61,633 bases of DNA from Deltaproteobacteria bacterium (lineage in GTDB: Bacteria > Myxococcota_A > UBA796 > SXON01). The position numbers and the translations under genes are program-made. Where the stretch lies: contig CANKOI010000011.1 of the NCBI GenBank assembly GCA_947484175.1, positions 1 through 61,633 on the forward strand, written 5' to 3'. The notes under the pieces are model-generated. The model saw only the letters and a list, made by a program, of their open reading frames with translations, had not been told where the DNA came from and did no database searches. Shown here piece by piece: positions 50,577 through 59,555 of this stretch (the stretch's first letter is position 1; every line of letters starts with the position of its first letter).

Positions 50577-51680
50577 CTACCGGATGGGCAGGGGCTCCCC
50601 CTGCGGAAAAACCATCACTTCCCACACCACGAACACCCGGCCCCCCTCGGTAGGCTGCGTGGCGGCGCCGATGCTCAGGTGGGTGCACTCGCGGCAGAGC
50701 ACGTTCGCGAGGTGGCCGGGCGAAGCCAGCAAGGCCTGCCAGGCTTCGGCGGCCGTGTCGCCCACGGCGAGGTTCTCGTAGTAGTGGCCGCGGGGAAACC
50801 AGCCCTGTCCGGCGCGCCCCGGCACCCCGGGGCAGGCGGCGGAGTCGTGCTCGACGAGCCCTTCGACAGAGAGGCAGGCCGCCTGTTCACGAGCGAGCGG
50901 CTCGAAGGTGGGGAAGCGGGTGAGGGGGCCGAGCCCGTTGGCGCTGCGCAGGCCGTTGGCGGCGGCGTAGAGCGAGTCGACGGCGGTGAACGGATTTTCC
51001 AACGGGGTGACGGTGGGGAGGGGGGCGACCGTAGGCGGCTCCTGCCCCACGAACACCCCGAAGAGCAGCTCCACGCGGTCGCCGTCCACGACCTCGAAGC
51101 GATGCTCGCCCGGTTCCTGAAGGTCGCTCACCCAGCGTGTCTCTCCACTTTTTAGGGAGAGCGCCCTCCACGAGCCGGAGGGCGCCACGACGAATAGCCG
51201 CGACGCCTTCGGGCCGTCTACCCGCACGCCCACCCCGCCGCCGGGCTCCACTCGCGCGGGTACAGGGTCGGGCTCCACCCGGCGGGGGCTCCAGCCGAGC
51301 ACCCACCACCGGCGGCCGTCCGCGAAGTCGCGCCAGGCCCAGCCGACATCGACGGGCTCGCCGCGAGGCACGCCGTCGAGCAGGGAAGGCGGCAGCTCCT
51401 TCCCGCCGAGCACCCGCACGAAACGGGCGGCCCCTGGGTACCGGCCGGCTGCGAGCGCACCGCGCACGGCCGTAAGGGTGAGGCGGGCGTCGGGGCTGGT
51501 GGCGGCCGCTGCCAGCGCTTCGGCCGCTGCGGTCAGGCCGCGGTCCTGCCGGGCCTCCGGGCCGAGGGTGGGGAGCGGCGGCCCCGGTCGCCAGCGCAGA
51601 ACGTCGTCTGCGGTGCCGGGGGCAAGAGGGGGGCCGGCCTTCGGGCCGCACGCGAACAGGAGGCCGAGAAGGAGCACCAC
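50577..51680 (-). CDS. CAP-superfamily (SCP/YkwD-like) lipoprotein
   Basis: 367 residues. GTG 51678-51680 gives VVLLLGLLFACGPKAGP (lipobox LFAC). The last about 130 residues are the CAP domain: LRSANGLGPLTRFPTFEPLA REQAACLS, then YYENLAVGDTAAEAWQALLA SPGHLANVL and VFVVWEVMVF. The H of SPGH and the E of YEN match the conserved CAP cavity residues; Cys pairs may be disulfides. Overlaps the xthA stop region by no bases (2-bp gap). Role in host or surface interaction unknown. Confidence 0.85.
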   Translation of the reverse strand: MVLLLGLLFACGPKAGPPLAPGTADDVLRWRPGPPLPTLGPEARQDRGLTAAAEALAAAATSPDARLTLTAVRGALAAGRYPGAARFVRVLGGKELPPSLLDGVPRGEPVDVGWAWRDFADGRRWWVLGWSPRRVEPDPVPARVEPGGGVGVRVDGPKASRLFVVAPSGSWRALSLKSGETRWVSDLQEPGEHRFEVVDGDRVELLFGVFVGQEPPTVAPLPTVTPLENPFTAVDSLYAAANGLRSANGLGPLTRFPTFEPLAREQAACLSVEGLVEHDSAACPGVPGRAGQGWFPRGHYYENLAVGDTAAEAWQALLASPGHLANVLCRECTHLSIGAATQPTEGGRVFVVWEVMVFPQGEPLPIR

Positions 51681-51682
51681 GT

Positions 51683-52447
51683 TCAGCCGACCGTGATCTC
51701 GGCGTGGACCGGGGCGTGGTCGGAGAGGCCGGCCTCGCGTTCGATCCACACCCGCTCCACCTGCACGCCCGGCGTGGCCCAGATGTGGTCGATGCGCCAG
51801 CCCACGTCGTTCGCCCGCGCATTCCCGCGCTGGCTCCACCAACTATAGGCTTGCACGGTGGGGTTCTTTTCCCTGAAAAGGTCGCGCCAGCCGAGCGAAA
51901 CCAACTCGCTGAGCCACGCCCGCTCCTCCGGAAGGAAGCCCGAGTTCTTCTCGTTCGACTTCGCGTTGCGGATGTCCATCGGGGTGTGGGCGATGTTGAG
52001 GTCGCCGCACACGAGGGTGGGCCGGCCGGAGGTGATTCTCTCCCGCATCCACGGCATCACATGGGCCAGATACTCAAACTTCCAGGCCTGACGTTCCGGT
52101 CCGCTGCTTCCAGAGGGGAGGTACATCGACCACACATCCAACTCGGGAAGGTGCACCCCTACGATCCTGCCCTCGCCGTCTCCACGCTCGTGCCCCGTCC
52201 CCACCGTAAAGCGGGTCTCCCCGGGCGCCCGCGACCACACGGCCGTTCCCGAGTACCCCTTCTTTGCCGCGGGGTGCCAGCGGGCGTGCCAGCCCTGCGG
52301 CTGCCAGAGCGCGGCCGGCACGTCGGTTTCTTCGGCGCGCACCTCCTGCAGACAGAGGACATCGGGGCCGGCGCGCGCCAGCCACGACGAAAAGCCCTTC
52401 TTCTCCGCTGCTCGCAGTCCGTTGCAGTTGAGAGTGGTGATCCGCAT
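51683..52447 (-). CDS. xthA: exodeoxyribonuclease III
   Basis: 254 residues. Key residues: N in MRITTLNCNGLR, E in LCLQEVRAEETD, Y in WSMYLPSGS, D/N in LVCGDLNIAHTPMDI, WW in SWWSQRGNARANDVGWRIDH, and the final Asp-His in LSDHAPVHAE. Family role: 3'-5' exonuclease and AP endonuclease in base-excision repair. A TAGCCT box lies 8 bases before the ATG. Divergent from sucA with a 54-bp gap. The CAP gene follows 2 bp downstream. Confidence 0.95.
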   Translation of the reverse strand: MRITTLNCNGLRAAEKKGFSSWLARAGPDVLCLQEVRAEETDVPAALWQPQGWHARWHPAAKKGYSGTAVWSRAPGETRFTVGTGHERGDGEGRIVGVHLPELDVWSMYLPSGSSGPERQAWKFEYLAHVMPWMRERITSGRPTLVCGDLNIAHTPMDIRNAKSNEKNSGFLPEERAWLSELVSLGWRDLFREKNPTVQAYSWWSQRGNARANDVGWRIDHIWATPGVQVERVWIEREAGLSDHAPVHAEITVG

Positions 52448-52489
52448 TGTCGGCGAGGCTATCCGCGTGCATTGGGCCCGGCTGCCTCA

Positions 52490-52495
52490 TAGACG
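52490..52495 (+). promoter_or_regulatory. putative -10 box for sucA
   Basis: TAGACG lies 6 bases before ATG 52502. Confidence 0.35.
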
Positions 52496-52501
52496 GCGCG
52501 C

Positions 52502-55234
52502 ATGCTGATCGACACCCTGTTCACCGGCGAGAACGCGGCCTACCTAGAGGAGCTCTACCTCCGTTTTCGGGACGACCCCGCCAGCGTAGACCCCGCCTCG
52601 CGCCGCCTCTTCGAGGGCTTCAACGGCGCGGCTCCCCGGGGGCCGACGGTCCCGGCGCGCAGCCTGTTCGCCGGTGGTGCTGGGGCTGCCGCTGGCCCCA
52701 CCGACTTCGCCGCGACCGACCGGCAGGCAAAGGTCGCCCGCCTGATCAACGCGTACCGAGTGCGGGGCCACGAGGGTGCCCGCATCGACCCGCTCGGTCT
52801 CGAAAACGCGCACGATCACCCAGAGCTCGTGCCCGCCTCCTTCGGCATCGCCGAGGCCGACATGGACGTGCTGGTGAGCACCTTCCCGATGTACGGGATG
52901 CCCGCCCACGCCACCGTGCGCTCCATCATTGGCCGCCTGCAGGAGGTGTACTGCGGGAGCGTGGGCGTGGAGTACATGAACATCCGCGACGTGGGGCAGA
53001 AGTCCTGGGTTGTGGAGCAATTCGAGATTCGCGGCAGCGCTGGAGGCCTGGGCCCGGACCGTGAACGGCGGGTACTGGAGGCGCTCACCCGGGCCGACGG
53101 CTTCGAGCGTTTTCTGGGCGTGAAGTTCCAAGGCAACAAACGGTTCTCGTTGGAGGGCGGCGAATCGCTCATTCCGGCGATGGAGCTGATCATCGAGCGC
53201 TCGGCTGACGACGGCGTGCGCGAAGTGGTGATCGGCATGGCGCACCGGGGGCGCCTGAACGTGCTCCTCAACATCCTCAACAAGCCGGCCGGCAAGATGC
53301 TGGCGGAGTTCGCGGGGCAACACGACGACGTGGGGGAAGGCTCGGGCGACGTGAAATACCACCTCGGGTACAGCTCCGACGTGGTCACGGCGAACGGCAA
53401 GCCCGTGCACCTGTCCCTGTGTTTCAACCCCTCCCACCTCGAGGCGGTCAACCCCGTTTGTGAAGGTCGTTGCCGCGCGAAGCAGGACCGCTTCGGCGAG
53501 GATGGGTCGCGCGTCCTCCTGCCCCTCCTCCTCCACGGCGACGCGGCCTTTGCCGGCCAAGGCGTCGTTCCGGAGACGCTCAACCTCTCCGACCTCGATG
53601 GCTACCGCACCGGCGGCACCATCCACGTGATCATCAACAATCAGATCGGCTTCACCACCACCCCCACCGAGGGTCGCTCCACGCCCTACTGCACCGATGT
53701 GGCGCGGATGCTTGGCGTGCCGATCTTCCACGTGAACGGGGAGGACCCGGACGCCGTGGCGCAGGTGGTGGAGATCGCGGTGGCGTGGAGGCAGCGCTAC
53801 CACCGCGACGTGATCGTGGACCTGTACTGCTTCCGGCGTCACGGCCACAACGAGATGGACGAGCCCTTCTACACCCAGCCGCTGATGTACCGCCGAATCG
53901 CTGAGCATCCGGGTGTTCGCGAAGTGTACTTGCGTCGGCTCATCGAGAAGGGGACGGTTACCCGCGCCGAGGCCGACGCGATGGAGGCGAGCTTCCGCGC
54001 GGAGCTGGACAGCGCGCTGAGCACGGTGCGCAACGGCAACGGGGCTCCGCCAGCATCGGCGTTGCGGGGGCTGTGGGACAAGTACGCAGGGGGTCAGGCG
54101 GACGTAGCGGAGACCGGTGTGCCGGCTCCGCGTCTTCAGGAGTTGCTCACCAAACTCACGGAGGTGCCCAAGGGCTTCAACCTGCACCCGAAGCTGTCGC
54201 GGAGCGTGTTCCGCGCACGGAAGGAGCAGGCCGCGGGCAAGCGCCCCCTCGACTGGGCCGGTGCCGAGCTGCTCGCCTACGCTACCCTCGTGACGGAGGG
54301 CCATCGAGTCCGCCTCAGCGGCCAAGACGCGAGCCGCGGCACCTTCAGCCACCGCCACGCCAAGGTGCGCGACCAAACCACCGGGGAGAGTTGGTGCGCG
54401 CTCGACAACCTCGATGCCCGACAGGCGCGTTTCGAGGTCTACAACTCCCTGCTCTCCGAGACGGCGGTGCTCGGCTTTGAGTACGGCTACTCCTTGGACT
54501 ACCCCGACGCGCTGGTGATCTGGGAGGCCCAATTCGGCGACTTCGCCAACGGGGCCCAGATCATCATCGACAACTTCATCACCTCTGGCGAAGCCAAGTG
54601 GAACCGCCTCAGCGGGCTCGTGATGCTCCTCCCCCACGGCTACGAGGGGCAGGGTCCGGAGCACTCGAGCGCCCGGCTGGAGCGGTTCCTCCAGATGGCG
54701 GCCGAGGGCAACCTCCAGTGCGTGAACTGCACCACGCCGGCTCAGATGTTCCACCTCTTGCGGCGCCAGATGCTCCGGAGCGTGCGCGATCCGCTGATCG
54801 TCTTCACCCCCAAGTCGCTGCTCCGCACCGCCAGCTCCACCCTCGACGAGCTGACGGAAGGCGGGTTCCAAGAGCTTATCGGCGACGGCGCGGGCGCGAA
54901 GCGGGTCGTGTTGTGCTCCGGCAAGGTGTACTACGACCTAGTCGCGGCCCGCGGCGACCGCGCCGACGTGGCGCTGGTGCGTGTGGAGCAGCTCTACCCG
55001 TTCCCGCTGCGCGCCCTCACCGCGGAGCTCGAGAAGCACCCCGGTGCCGAAGTGGTGTGGTGCCAGGAGGAATCGAAGAACATGGGCGCCTGGTCGTTCG
55101 TGGCGCTGCTCCTCTTGGAGGCGGGGATCCTGCCGCGGTACGCGGGGCGGCGAGCCAGCGCGGCGCCGGCGACCGGCTTCCACGATCGCCACGCGGCGGA
55201 GCAGAAGGCGCTGGTGGAAGAGGCGCTCGGCTGA
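52502..55234 (+). CDS. sucA: 2-oxoglutarate dehydrogenase E1 component
   Basis: 910 residues, normal length. It decarboxylates 2-oxoglutarate with thiamine diphosphate in the TCA cycle. Signatures: N-terminal YLEELYLRFRDDPASVDPAS, the ThDP fold with VVIGMAHRGRLNVLLNIL, KYHLGYSSDV, LSLCFNPSHLEAVNPVCEGR, HGDAAFAGQGVVPETLNLS, TTPTEGRSTPYCTDVARML, and FRRHGHNEMDEPFYTQPLMY. C-terminal GYSLDYPDALVIWEAQFGDF, GYEGQGPEHSSARLERFLQM and VVWCQEESKNMGAWSF. The usual sucB partner is not next to it; the gene downstream is on the opposite strand. Confidence 0.96.
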   Translation: MLIDTLFTGENAAYLEELYLRFRDDPASVDPASRRLFEGFNGAAPRGPTVPARSLFAGGAGAAAGPTDFAATDRQAKVARLINAYRVRGHEGARIDPLGLENAHDHPELVPASFGIAEADMDVLVSTFPMYGMPAHATVRSIIGRLQEVYCGSVGVEYMNIRDVGQKSWVVEQFEIRGSAGGLGPDRERRVLEALTRADGFERFLGVKFQGNKRFSLEGGESLIPAMELIIERSADDGVREVVIGMAHRGRLNVLLNILNKPAGKMLAEFAGQHDDVGEGSGDVKYHLGYSSDVVTANGKPVHLSLCFNPSHLEAVNPVCEGRCRAKQDRFGEDGSRVLLPLLLHGDAAFAGQGVVPETLNLSDLDGYRTGGTIHVIINNQIGFTTTPTEGRSTPYCTDVARMLGVPIFHVNGEDPDAVAQVVEIAVAWRQRYHRDVIVDLYCFRRHGHNEMDEPFYTQPLMYRRIAEHPGVREVYLRRLIEKGTVTRAEADAMEASFRAELDSALSTVRNGNGAPPASALRGLWDKYAGGQADVAETGVPAPRLQELLTKLTEVPKGFNLHPKLSRSVFRARKEQAAGKRPLDWAGAELLAYATLVTEGHRVRLSGQDASRGTFSHRHAKVRDQTTGESWCALDNLDARQARFEVYNSLLSETAVLGFEYGYSLDYPDALVIWEAQFGDFANGAQIIIDNFITSGEAKWNRLSGLVMLLPHGYEGQGPEHSSARLERFLQMAAEGNLQCVNCTTPAQMFHLLRRQMLRSVRDPLIVFTPKSLLRTASSTLDELTEGGFQELIGDGAGAKRVVLCSGKVYYDLVAARGDRADVALVRVEQLYPFPLRALTAELEKHPGAEVVWCQEESKNMGAWSFVALLLLEAGILPRYAGRRASAAPATGFHDRHAAEQKALVEEALG

Positions 55235-55293
55235 AGCGGGCCCGGAGCCGGTTGGCAACCTCGACGAAGCCCGGTGTCGAGAACTACAGTCGT

Positions 55294-57285
55294 CTACCCG
55301 AGCTTCTTTACGGCAGCCAAGGCATTGTCGATCGCAGCGTGGAGGTACGGCGCCCAAGTGAGATCGCTGTTCGCGACCACCACCCGGCCGATGGCTGCGC
55401 CCGCGATCTCGGCGACGCGCTCGTCCTCTCCGTCCTCGTCGTAGAGCGAGTTCAAGCAGTAGCTGTACCCGTGGCTCCAGACGTTGATGGTGACGGCCAG
55501 CACATCCCGCTGGTGGTCGAAACCCGCGCCACCCAGCATCCGCTGCAGTTGGTCGCGGAGCGCCGTTTCGCGCGCCTCATGCGTGGCTGCGAAGAGCTCC
55601 CACCGACCCGCGCGGGCCTGTGTGCGCGCATCCTGTCCCCGGCTGGCCGCTGGTAGCGGAACATGCACCATGTGGACCACGACCGGCTCGTCGGGAGTGA
55701 CCGGGTGCTTGTATCCGCCCATGCTCACCGGATAGTCCAGCTTCACGCGGGCGTAGGGCATGTCGGGGCAGTAGATTTCGTGCGCGGCGAGCTGCTGCCA
55801 GGCCTTCCAGTCGCGGAGCACGGCACGGCCATACACCAAGGGCGCCTTCACGTTCTTCGACAACGCCTCGCGCTGCGGTGCGGGCAGGTCGGCCTCGGCG
55901 AACAGGTAGGGGATGACCATGCTGTAGCAGGCGAGCACCACCTGAGCGCCATCGACGCGGTGGAGCTCGCCCGCCGTGTCGAGGTAGCCGACGCCAACGG
56001 GGCCGGCCGGGTTTTCCACACGGCACACGGTGGACGACAGGCGGATGCGAACGTCGTTGCTGGGGATATCCAACTGGGTGTAGTCGAAGTCGGCCAACAC
56101 CACATCGTCCATCCCCTTGAGCGGTGCCTTCACCACGTTGGGCACCAGACGTGCGACCAGCAAGCGCGCCACCGAGGCGTTTCCATCGGGGAAGTGGTAC
56201 CGATACGGCTCCGTTCGCTCGGCCTGCTCCTCCTCGCTGAGCTCGCTGAGGCCCAGAAAGTCGGTGCCAGGCAGGCCCATGGTTCGCGCATAGTCGGTGG
56301 AAACCCCATCGACTCCGATGGCGAGGAAATCGGCGCTGCGCTGGCGGAACACCGAGATCGCCAGCGGGGAGAGGCCTACGTAGTCGCGCAGGAACGCGTC
56401 GTAGGGGAGCTTCGCCGTGAAGGCATCGCGCGCATCCCGCTCGTCTTCGCGCGCCGACCCCTTGAGGCCCTCGACCGCCTTCCAGCGGGCGGGCTCCTTG
56501 CGGTGAAGGTAGTCGACCCGCTCGGTGTGCAGCGCGAGGAGCGCGTCGAGGTCGGCTTGTGGAAGCGGGAAATCAGCGACGAACGAGGCGATGGGGCGCT
56601 CATGCATGGAGTCTGCATCGAGATCGTCGGCCGGCTGCCGATAGGCATCGCCGACCACGCACTTGTCGACGCCGTAGGACTCCTTGTTGAAGAAGATTCC
56701 GCGGCCGAGGTTGAGCTTCGGGTAAAGCTGCGCGTCGAATCGGGCGCGCAGCTGGTCGATGTCGACACCAAGCTCCGCCATGAGGGTGTTCACCTCCTCC
56801 GAGAACAACGCCTTGGGGCTTTGGAAGCTCTCCGACCCGGCGTAGGACAGGAGCTTTCGCCCATCGGGAAGGATGAACTCGTTGCGGCGCGCGTGCCCAC
56901 CGAAATCGTCGTGGTTGTCGAGGATGAGCACGCGTGCGGTGGCATGCACCTTCCGGTAGGCGTAGGCCGCCGTCAAACCCGACACGCCGGCGCCGACCAC
57001 CACCAGATCGAACTGCTCCTGCGCCGCGGTCGTGCCCAGCGGGAACGCCATCTTCTGCTGCCCGAGTCGATGCATGTTCTCGAAGGAGCCGGGGTGGCTC
57101 CCGCGCCACCCCGTGCGGGCTGGCGGATAGGGCTGCGGAGCCTCCGGTGCGGCGACGGGCGGCGCGGGAGCGGGTGCCGCGGGAGCGGCGGCATCCTTGG
57201 TCTCGCCGACCCCACACCCTGCCACCAAGGCGGTGGTTGCGGCCCCGACCAACACTTCGCGACGGGAAAGACCCTTTGACTTCAT
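55294..57285 (-). CDS. FAD-dependent oxidoreductase, spermidine-dehydrogenase-like
   Basis: 663 residues. MKSKGLSRREVLVGAATTAL is a Tat-type signal with RRE and a possible lipobox (VAGC). After a Pro/Ala linker comes TGWRGSHPGSFENMHRLGQQ, a marker of SpdH-like enzymes. Then the FAD dinucleotide motif FDLVVVGAGVSGLTAAYAYR and NHDDFGGHARRNEF. The C-terminal half has DVVLADFDYTQLDIPSNDVR and VTPDEPVVVHMVHVPLPAAS. Expected role: periplasmic oxidation of polyamines. A GAGGAATTT site precedes the ATG. Convergent with sucA. Confidence 0.85.
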   Translation of the reverse strand: MKSKGLSRREVLVGAATTALVAGCGVGETKDAAAPAAPAPAPPVAAPEAPQPYPPARTGWRGSHPGSFENMHRLGQQKMAFPLGTTAAQEQFDLVVVGAGVSGLTAAYAYRKVHATARVLILDNHDDFGGHARRNEFILPDGRKLLSYAGSESFQSPKALFSEEVNTLMAELGVDIDQLRARFDAQLYPKLNLGRGIFFNKESYGVDKCVVGDAYRQPADDLDADSMHERPIASFVADFPLPQADLDALLALHTERVDYLHRKEPARWKAVEGLKGSAREDERDARDAFTAKLPYDAFLRDYVGLSPLAISVFRQRSADFLAIGVDGVSTDYARTMGLPGTDFLGLSELSEEEQAERTEPYRYHFPDGNASVARLLVARLVPNVVKAPLKGMDDVVLADFDYTQLDIPSNDVRIRLSSTVCRVENPAGPVGVGYLDTAGELHRVDGAQVVLACYSMVIPYLFAEADLPAPQREALSKNVKAPLVYGRAVLRDWKAWQQLAAHEIYCPDMPYARVKLDYPVSMGGYKHPVTPDEPVVVHMVHVPLPAASRGQDARTQARAGRWELFAATHEARETALRDQLQRMLGGAGFDHQRDVLAVTINVWSHGYSYCLNSLYDEDGEDERVAEIAGAAIGRVVVANSDLTWAPYLHAAIDNALAAVKKLG

Positions 57286-57811
57286 AAATTCCTCGCTGCC
57301 CCCCCCTCCGAGCGGGGGCATGCGGTTCAGAGGTGACTTCGGCCTCGGCTAGCCTACCCGGAGGAATCCGGCAAATGGTTCGCGCCCATGTCCTCTTGGT
57401 TGTGCGTTGCGACGCTTCGACGCCCCCGACCTTGAGCCCATCCTGACGGGCCGCGCCCTTCGCCGCCGCGGTCGTTCGGGGTTCCGATAGCAGGTCACTC
57501 TCCTCCTGACTGGACTCGAGCCGTCGCCGTGGCATGAAGCACCGCCCGGGTGGCATCAAAGCGTAGGGTGCAGGGCGGGCCATGACACGCCCGCCGCTTG
57601 ATGCGGTGCGGGTGAGGTCCAGCTCAAGACGGCCACAACGCGCAAGACGATCGAGGACGAGGTTGAGAGAGCGGGCCGCGAGGTGGGCACGCGGCTCCAC
57701 GGCCCCCGTCTCCACGGTCTACGGTCGGTGGACCCGCCCGCCGCCCCGAGCCGCCAATGGGCACTGGGGTAACTCCAGCCTTGTCAAGAACTTGTATGCG
57801 CGCCCCAAAAG
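57286..57811. other. 526-bp intergenic region, no gene recognised
   Basis: Between the spermidine-dehydrogenase-like gene and the FG-GAP gene, transcribed away from each other. Open frames exist on both strands but have Arg/Pro/Ser-biased composition and no family match. Small palindromes such as GGTGTACACC (57809-57818) lie by the FG-GAP start. No heptad array or inverted-end copy was seen here. Confidence 0.5.
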
Positions 57812-59407
57812 GTGTACACCCTAAGGGTGGGTCGTGCGGGGTACATCCTCTGGCCGGGTCTGGTGTCCGGGCTGACCTCCGCTTGCGGAGAGCTGGACCT
57901 CTCCGCGTCCGCGCTGATGTCGCCGCACTCCGACACGGAGTCGCGGGCCGACACCGCGGATAGCGTGGAGGAGTTCGTGACCGAGGGCTGGCAGCGGGGC
58001 GAGCCGGAGGTGTGCGAGGCGCCGGTTCCCACGCGCTGGAGCGATCGGAGCGACCTGACGTGGGACGGCAAGTACTACTCGGCACAAGCGTGGGCCGACA
58101 CCGCCTGCGTCGCGCTGGAGCAGCGGGGGTCGGAGTGGTTCGCTTGGGCGTCGGGGTTCAGTCCCCTCACCGAAGAGGGTCAGGCCCGTCCGGAGATCGA
58201 CCTGCACCGGGTCAACCTCGGCACCGGCGAGCGCTCCGTACTCGCGGTGCCGCACCTCCACCAACGGCTGTTCGTCGATGACTTCGACGGCGACGGTCTG
58301 GACGACGTGGGCGCGTTCCTCGACACCGGGGTGATCGTGTGGGGGGGAACGGATGTGGCCGTCCCGCTTCCGGCCTCGCAGGCCAGCTTCGCTTATGCGC
58401 CGTTCGATCTGCAGGGCGACGGCCTGACGGACCTGCTCGTGGCGGGCGCCGGCGAGAGCGGGCAGGATTCGCCGCCCCCCCCGATGTGGCTGACCAACCA
58501 GGGCGGGCGGCAGTTCGGGGCCGCGGTACCGGCGCTTGACGACGGCATCGGCCTGACCTTCTCGGGCACGGTGCTGGATTGGGACGAGGACGGCGACCCC
58601 GACCTCTATTCGTGCAACGACAGCGGGATTCTCCACGGCCCCAACCGGACGGTCCTCCTCGACGACGACGGGCTCGCCATCGGCGAGGCGCGCGGCGCCG
58701 ACGTGGTCGCCGGGTGCATGAGCACCAGTTTCGGCGACGTCGACCTCGACGGTCGGCTCGACCTCTACACCGCGGAGGCCGCGCTGCACCGGCTGTTGAT
58801 CGACTACGGAGAGGACGGCTTCGTGGACGTGGCCGCGGCGCGCGTAGCCAGCTGGTACGGCAGCGAGCAGATGGGCTGGTCGAGCACGATCGTCGATGGG
58901 GACAACGACGGCCTGCCGGACCTGTTCGAGAGCACCGGCGCGTTCGCGCGCGGCACCAACCCCGGCTGGCCGGTGTGGTGGTTGCGCCAGGATGCGGACG
59001 GCGGGTTCGCCGATGAGGGAGCCGCGGCCGGCCTCCCCCAGGACGCGGCGCCGCGGGGCATGGTGCTGCGCGACGTCAACGGCGACGGCGTGGTGGACAT
59101 GCTGGTGGCCGACATCCGACGGGCGCCCTACCTCCTGTTGAGCGAGGGCTGTTCGGAGGGGGCGTGGGTGGAGGTGTCGGCGCCCAACGGGAGCCGGGTG
59201 ACGGTGGAGGCCGACGGCCGCACGTGGACGGCGCTCGCCACGCGGCAGGACGGCTGGTGCGGGTGGGGGCCGGCCGTGGCGCATATCGGGCTGGGCAACG
59301 CTACCGTCGTGGACCGCATCATCGTGCGCGCGCCGTGGCAACCGGCGGCGGCCACTTACGACGTGCCGGTCCGCACGCGCTTGCGGTGGACGCCGCCGGC
59401 GCCTTGA
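57812..59407 (+). CDS. FG-GAP/VCBS-repeat lipoprotein
   Basis: 531 residues. GTG 57812 or the in-frame GTG 57827 gives a signal with lipobox-like GLTSAC. Repeated Ca-binding blades: VDDFDGDGLDDVGAFLDTGV, DLQGDGLTDLLVAG, LDWDEDGDPDLYSC, GDVDLDGRLDLYTAEA, DGDNDGLPDLFESTGAF, and RDVNGDGVVDMLVADI. The C-terminal ASPIC/UnbV-like end, WVEVSAPNGSRVTVEADGRT, is also seen in CRTAC-type proteins. Probably a cell-surface beta-propeller that binds a partner. Confidence 0.85.
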   Translation: MYTLRVGRAGYILWPGLVSGLTSACGELDLSASALMSPHSDTESRADTADSVEEFVTEGWQRGEPEVCEAPVPTRWSDRSDLTWDGKYYSAQAWADTACVALEQRGSEWFAWASGFSPLTEEGQARPEIDLHRVNLGTGERSVLAVPHLHQRLFVDDFDGDGLDDVGAFLDTGVIVWGGTDVAVPLPASQASFAYAPFDLQGDGLTDLLVAGAGESGQDSPPPPMWLTNQGGRQFGAAVPALDDGIGLTFSGTVLDWDEDGDPDLYSCNDSGILHGPNRTVLLDDDGLAIGEARGADVVAGCMSTSFGDVDLDGRLDLYTAEAALHRLLIDYGEDGFVDVAAARVASWYGSEQMGWSSTIVDGDNDGLPDLFESTGAFARGTNPGWPVWWLRQDADGGFADEGAAAGLPQDAAPRGMVLRDVNGDGVVDMLVADIRRAPYLLLSEGCSEGAWVEVSAPNGSRVTVEADGRTWTALATRQDGWCGWGPAVAHIGLGNATVVDRIIVRAPWQPAAATYDVPVRTRLRWTPPAP

Positions 59408-59555
59408 GGGGCGGCTGTGCGGCTGCGTGATGTCGAACCACCGCTGGCGGATGACGGCGTCGGTGCTTGCAGGCTAGCATATGACCGCCGCGAGCCCTTG
59501 CGCGCCCGCGCCCGCGGGGTCTACGCTACGTTGCGCTCTCGCGGGACCACCGTTC

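Noticed and set aside
57286..57811. Possible transposase relic or small gene in the 526-bp gap
   Set aside because: Frames on both strands are compositionally biased and lack any recognisable motif; no inverted ends or duplications were found.
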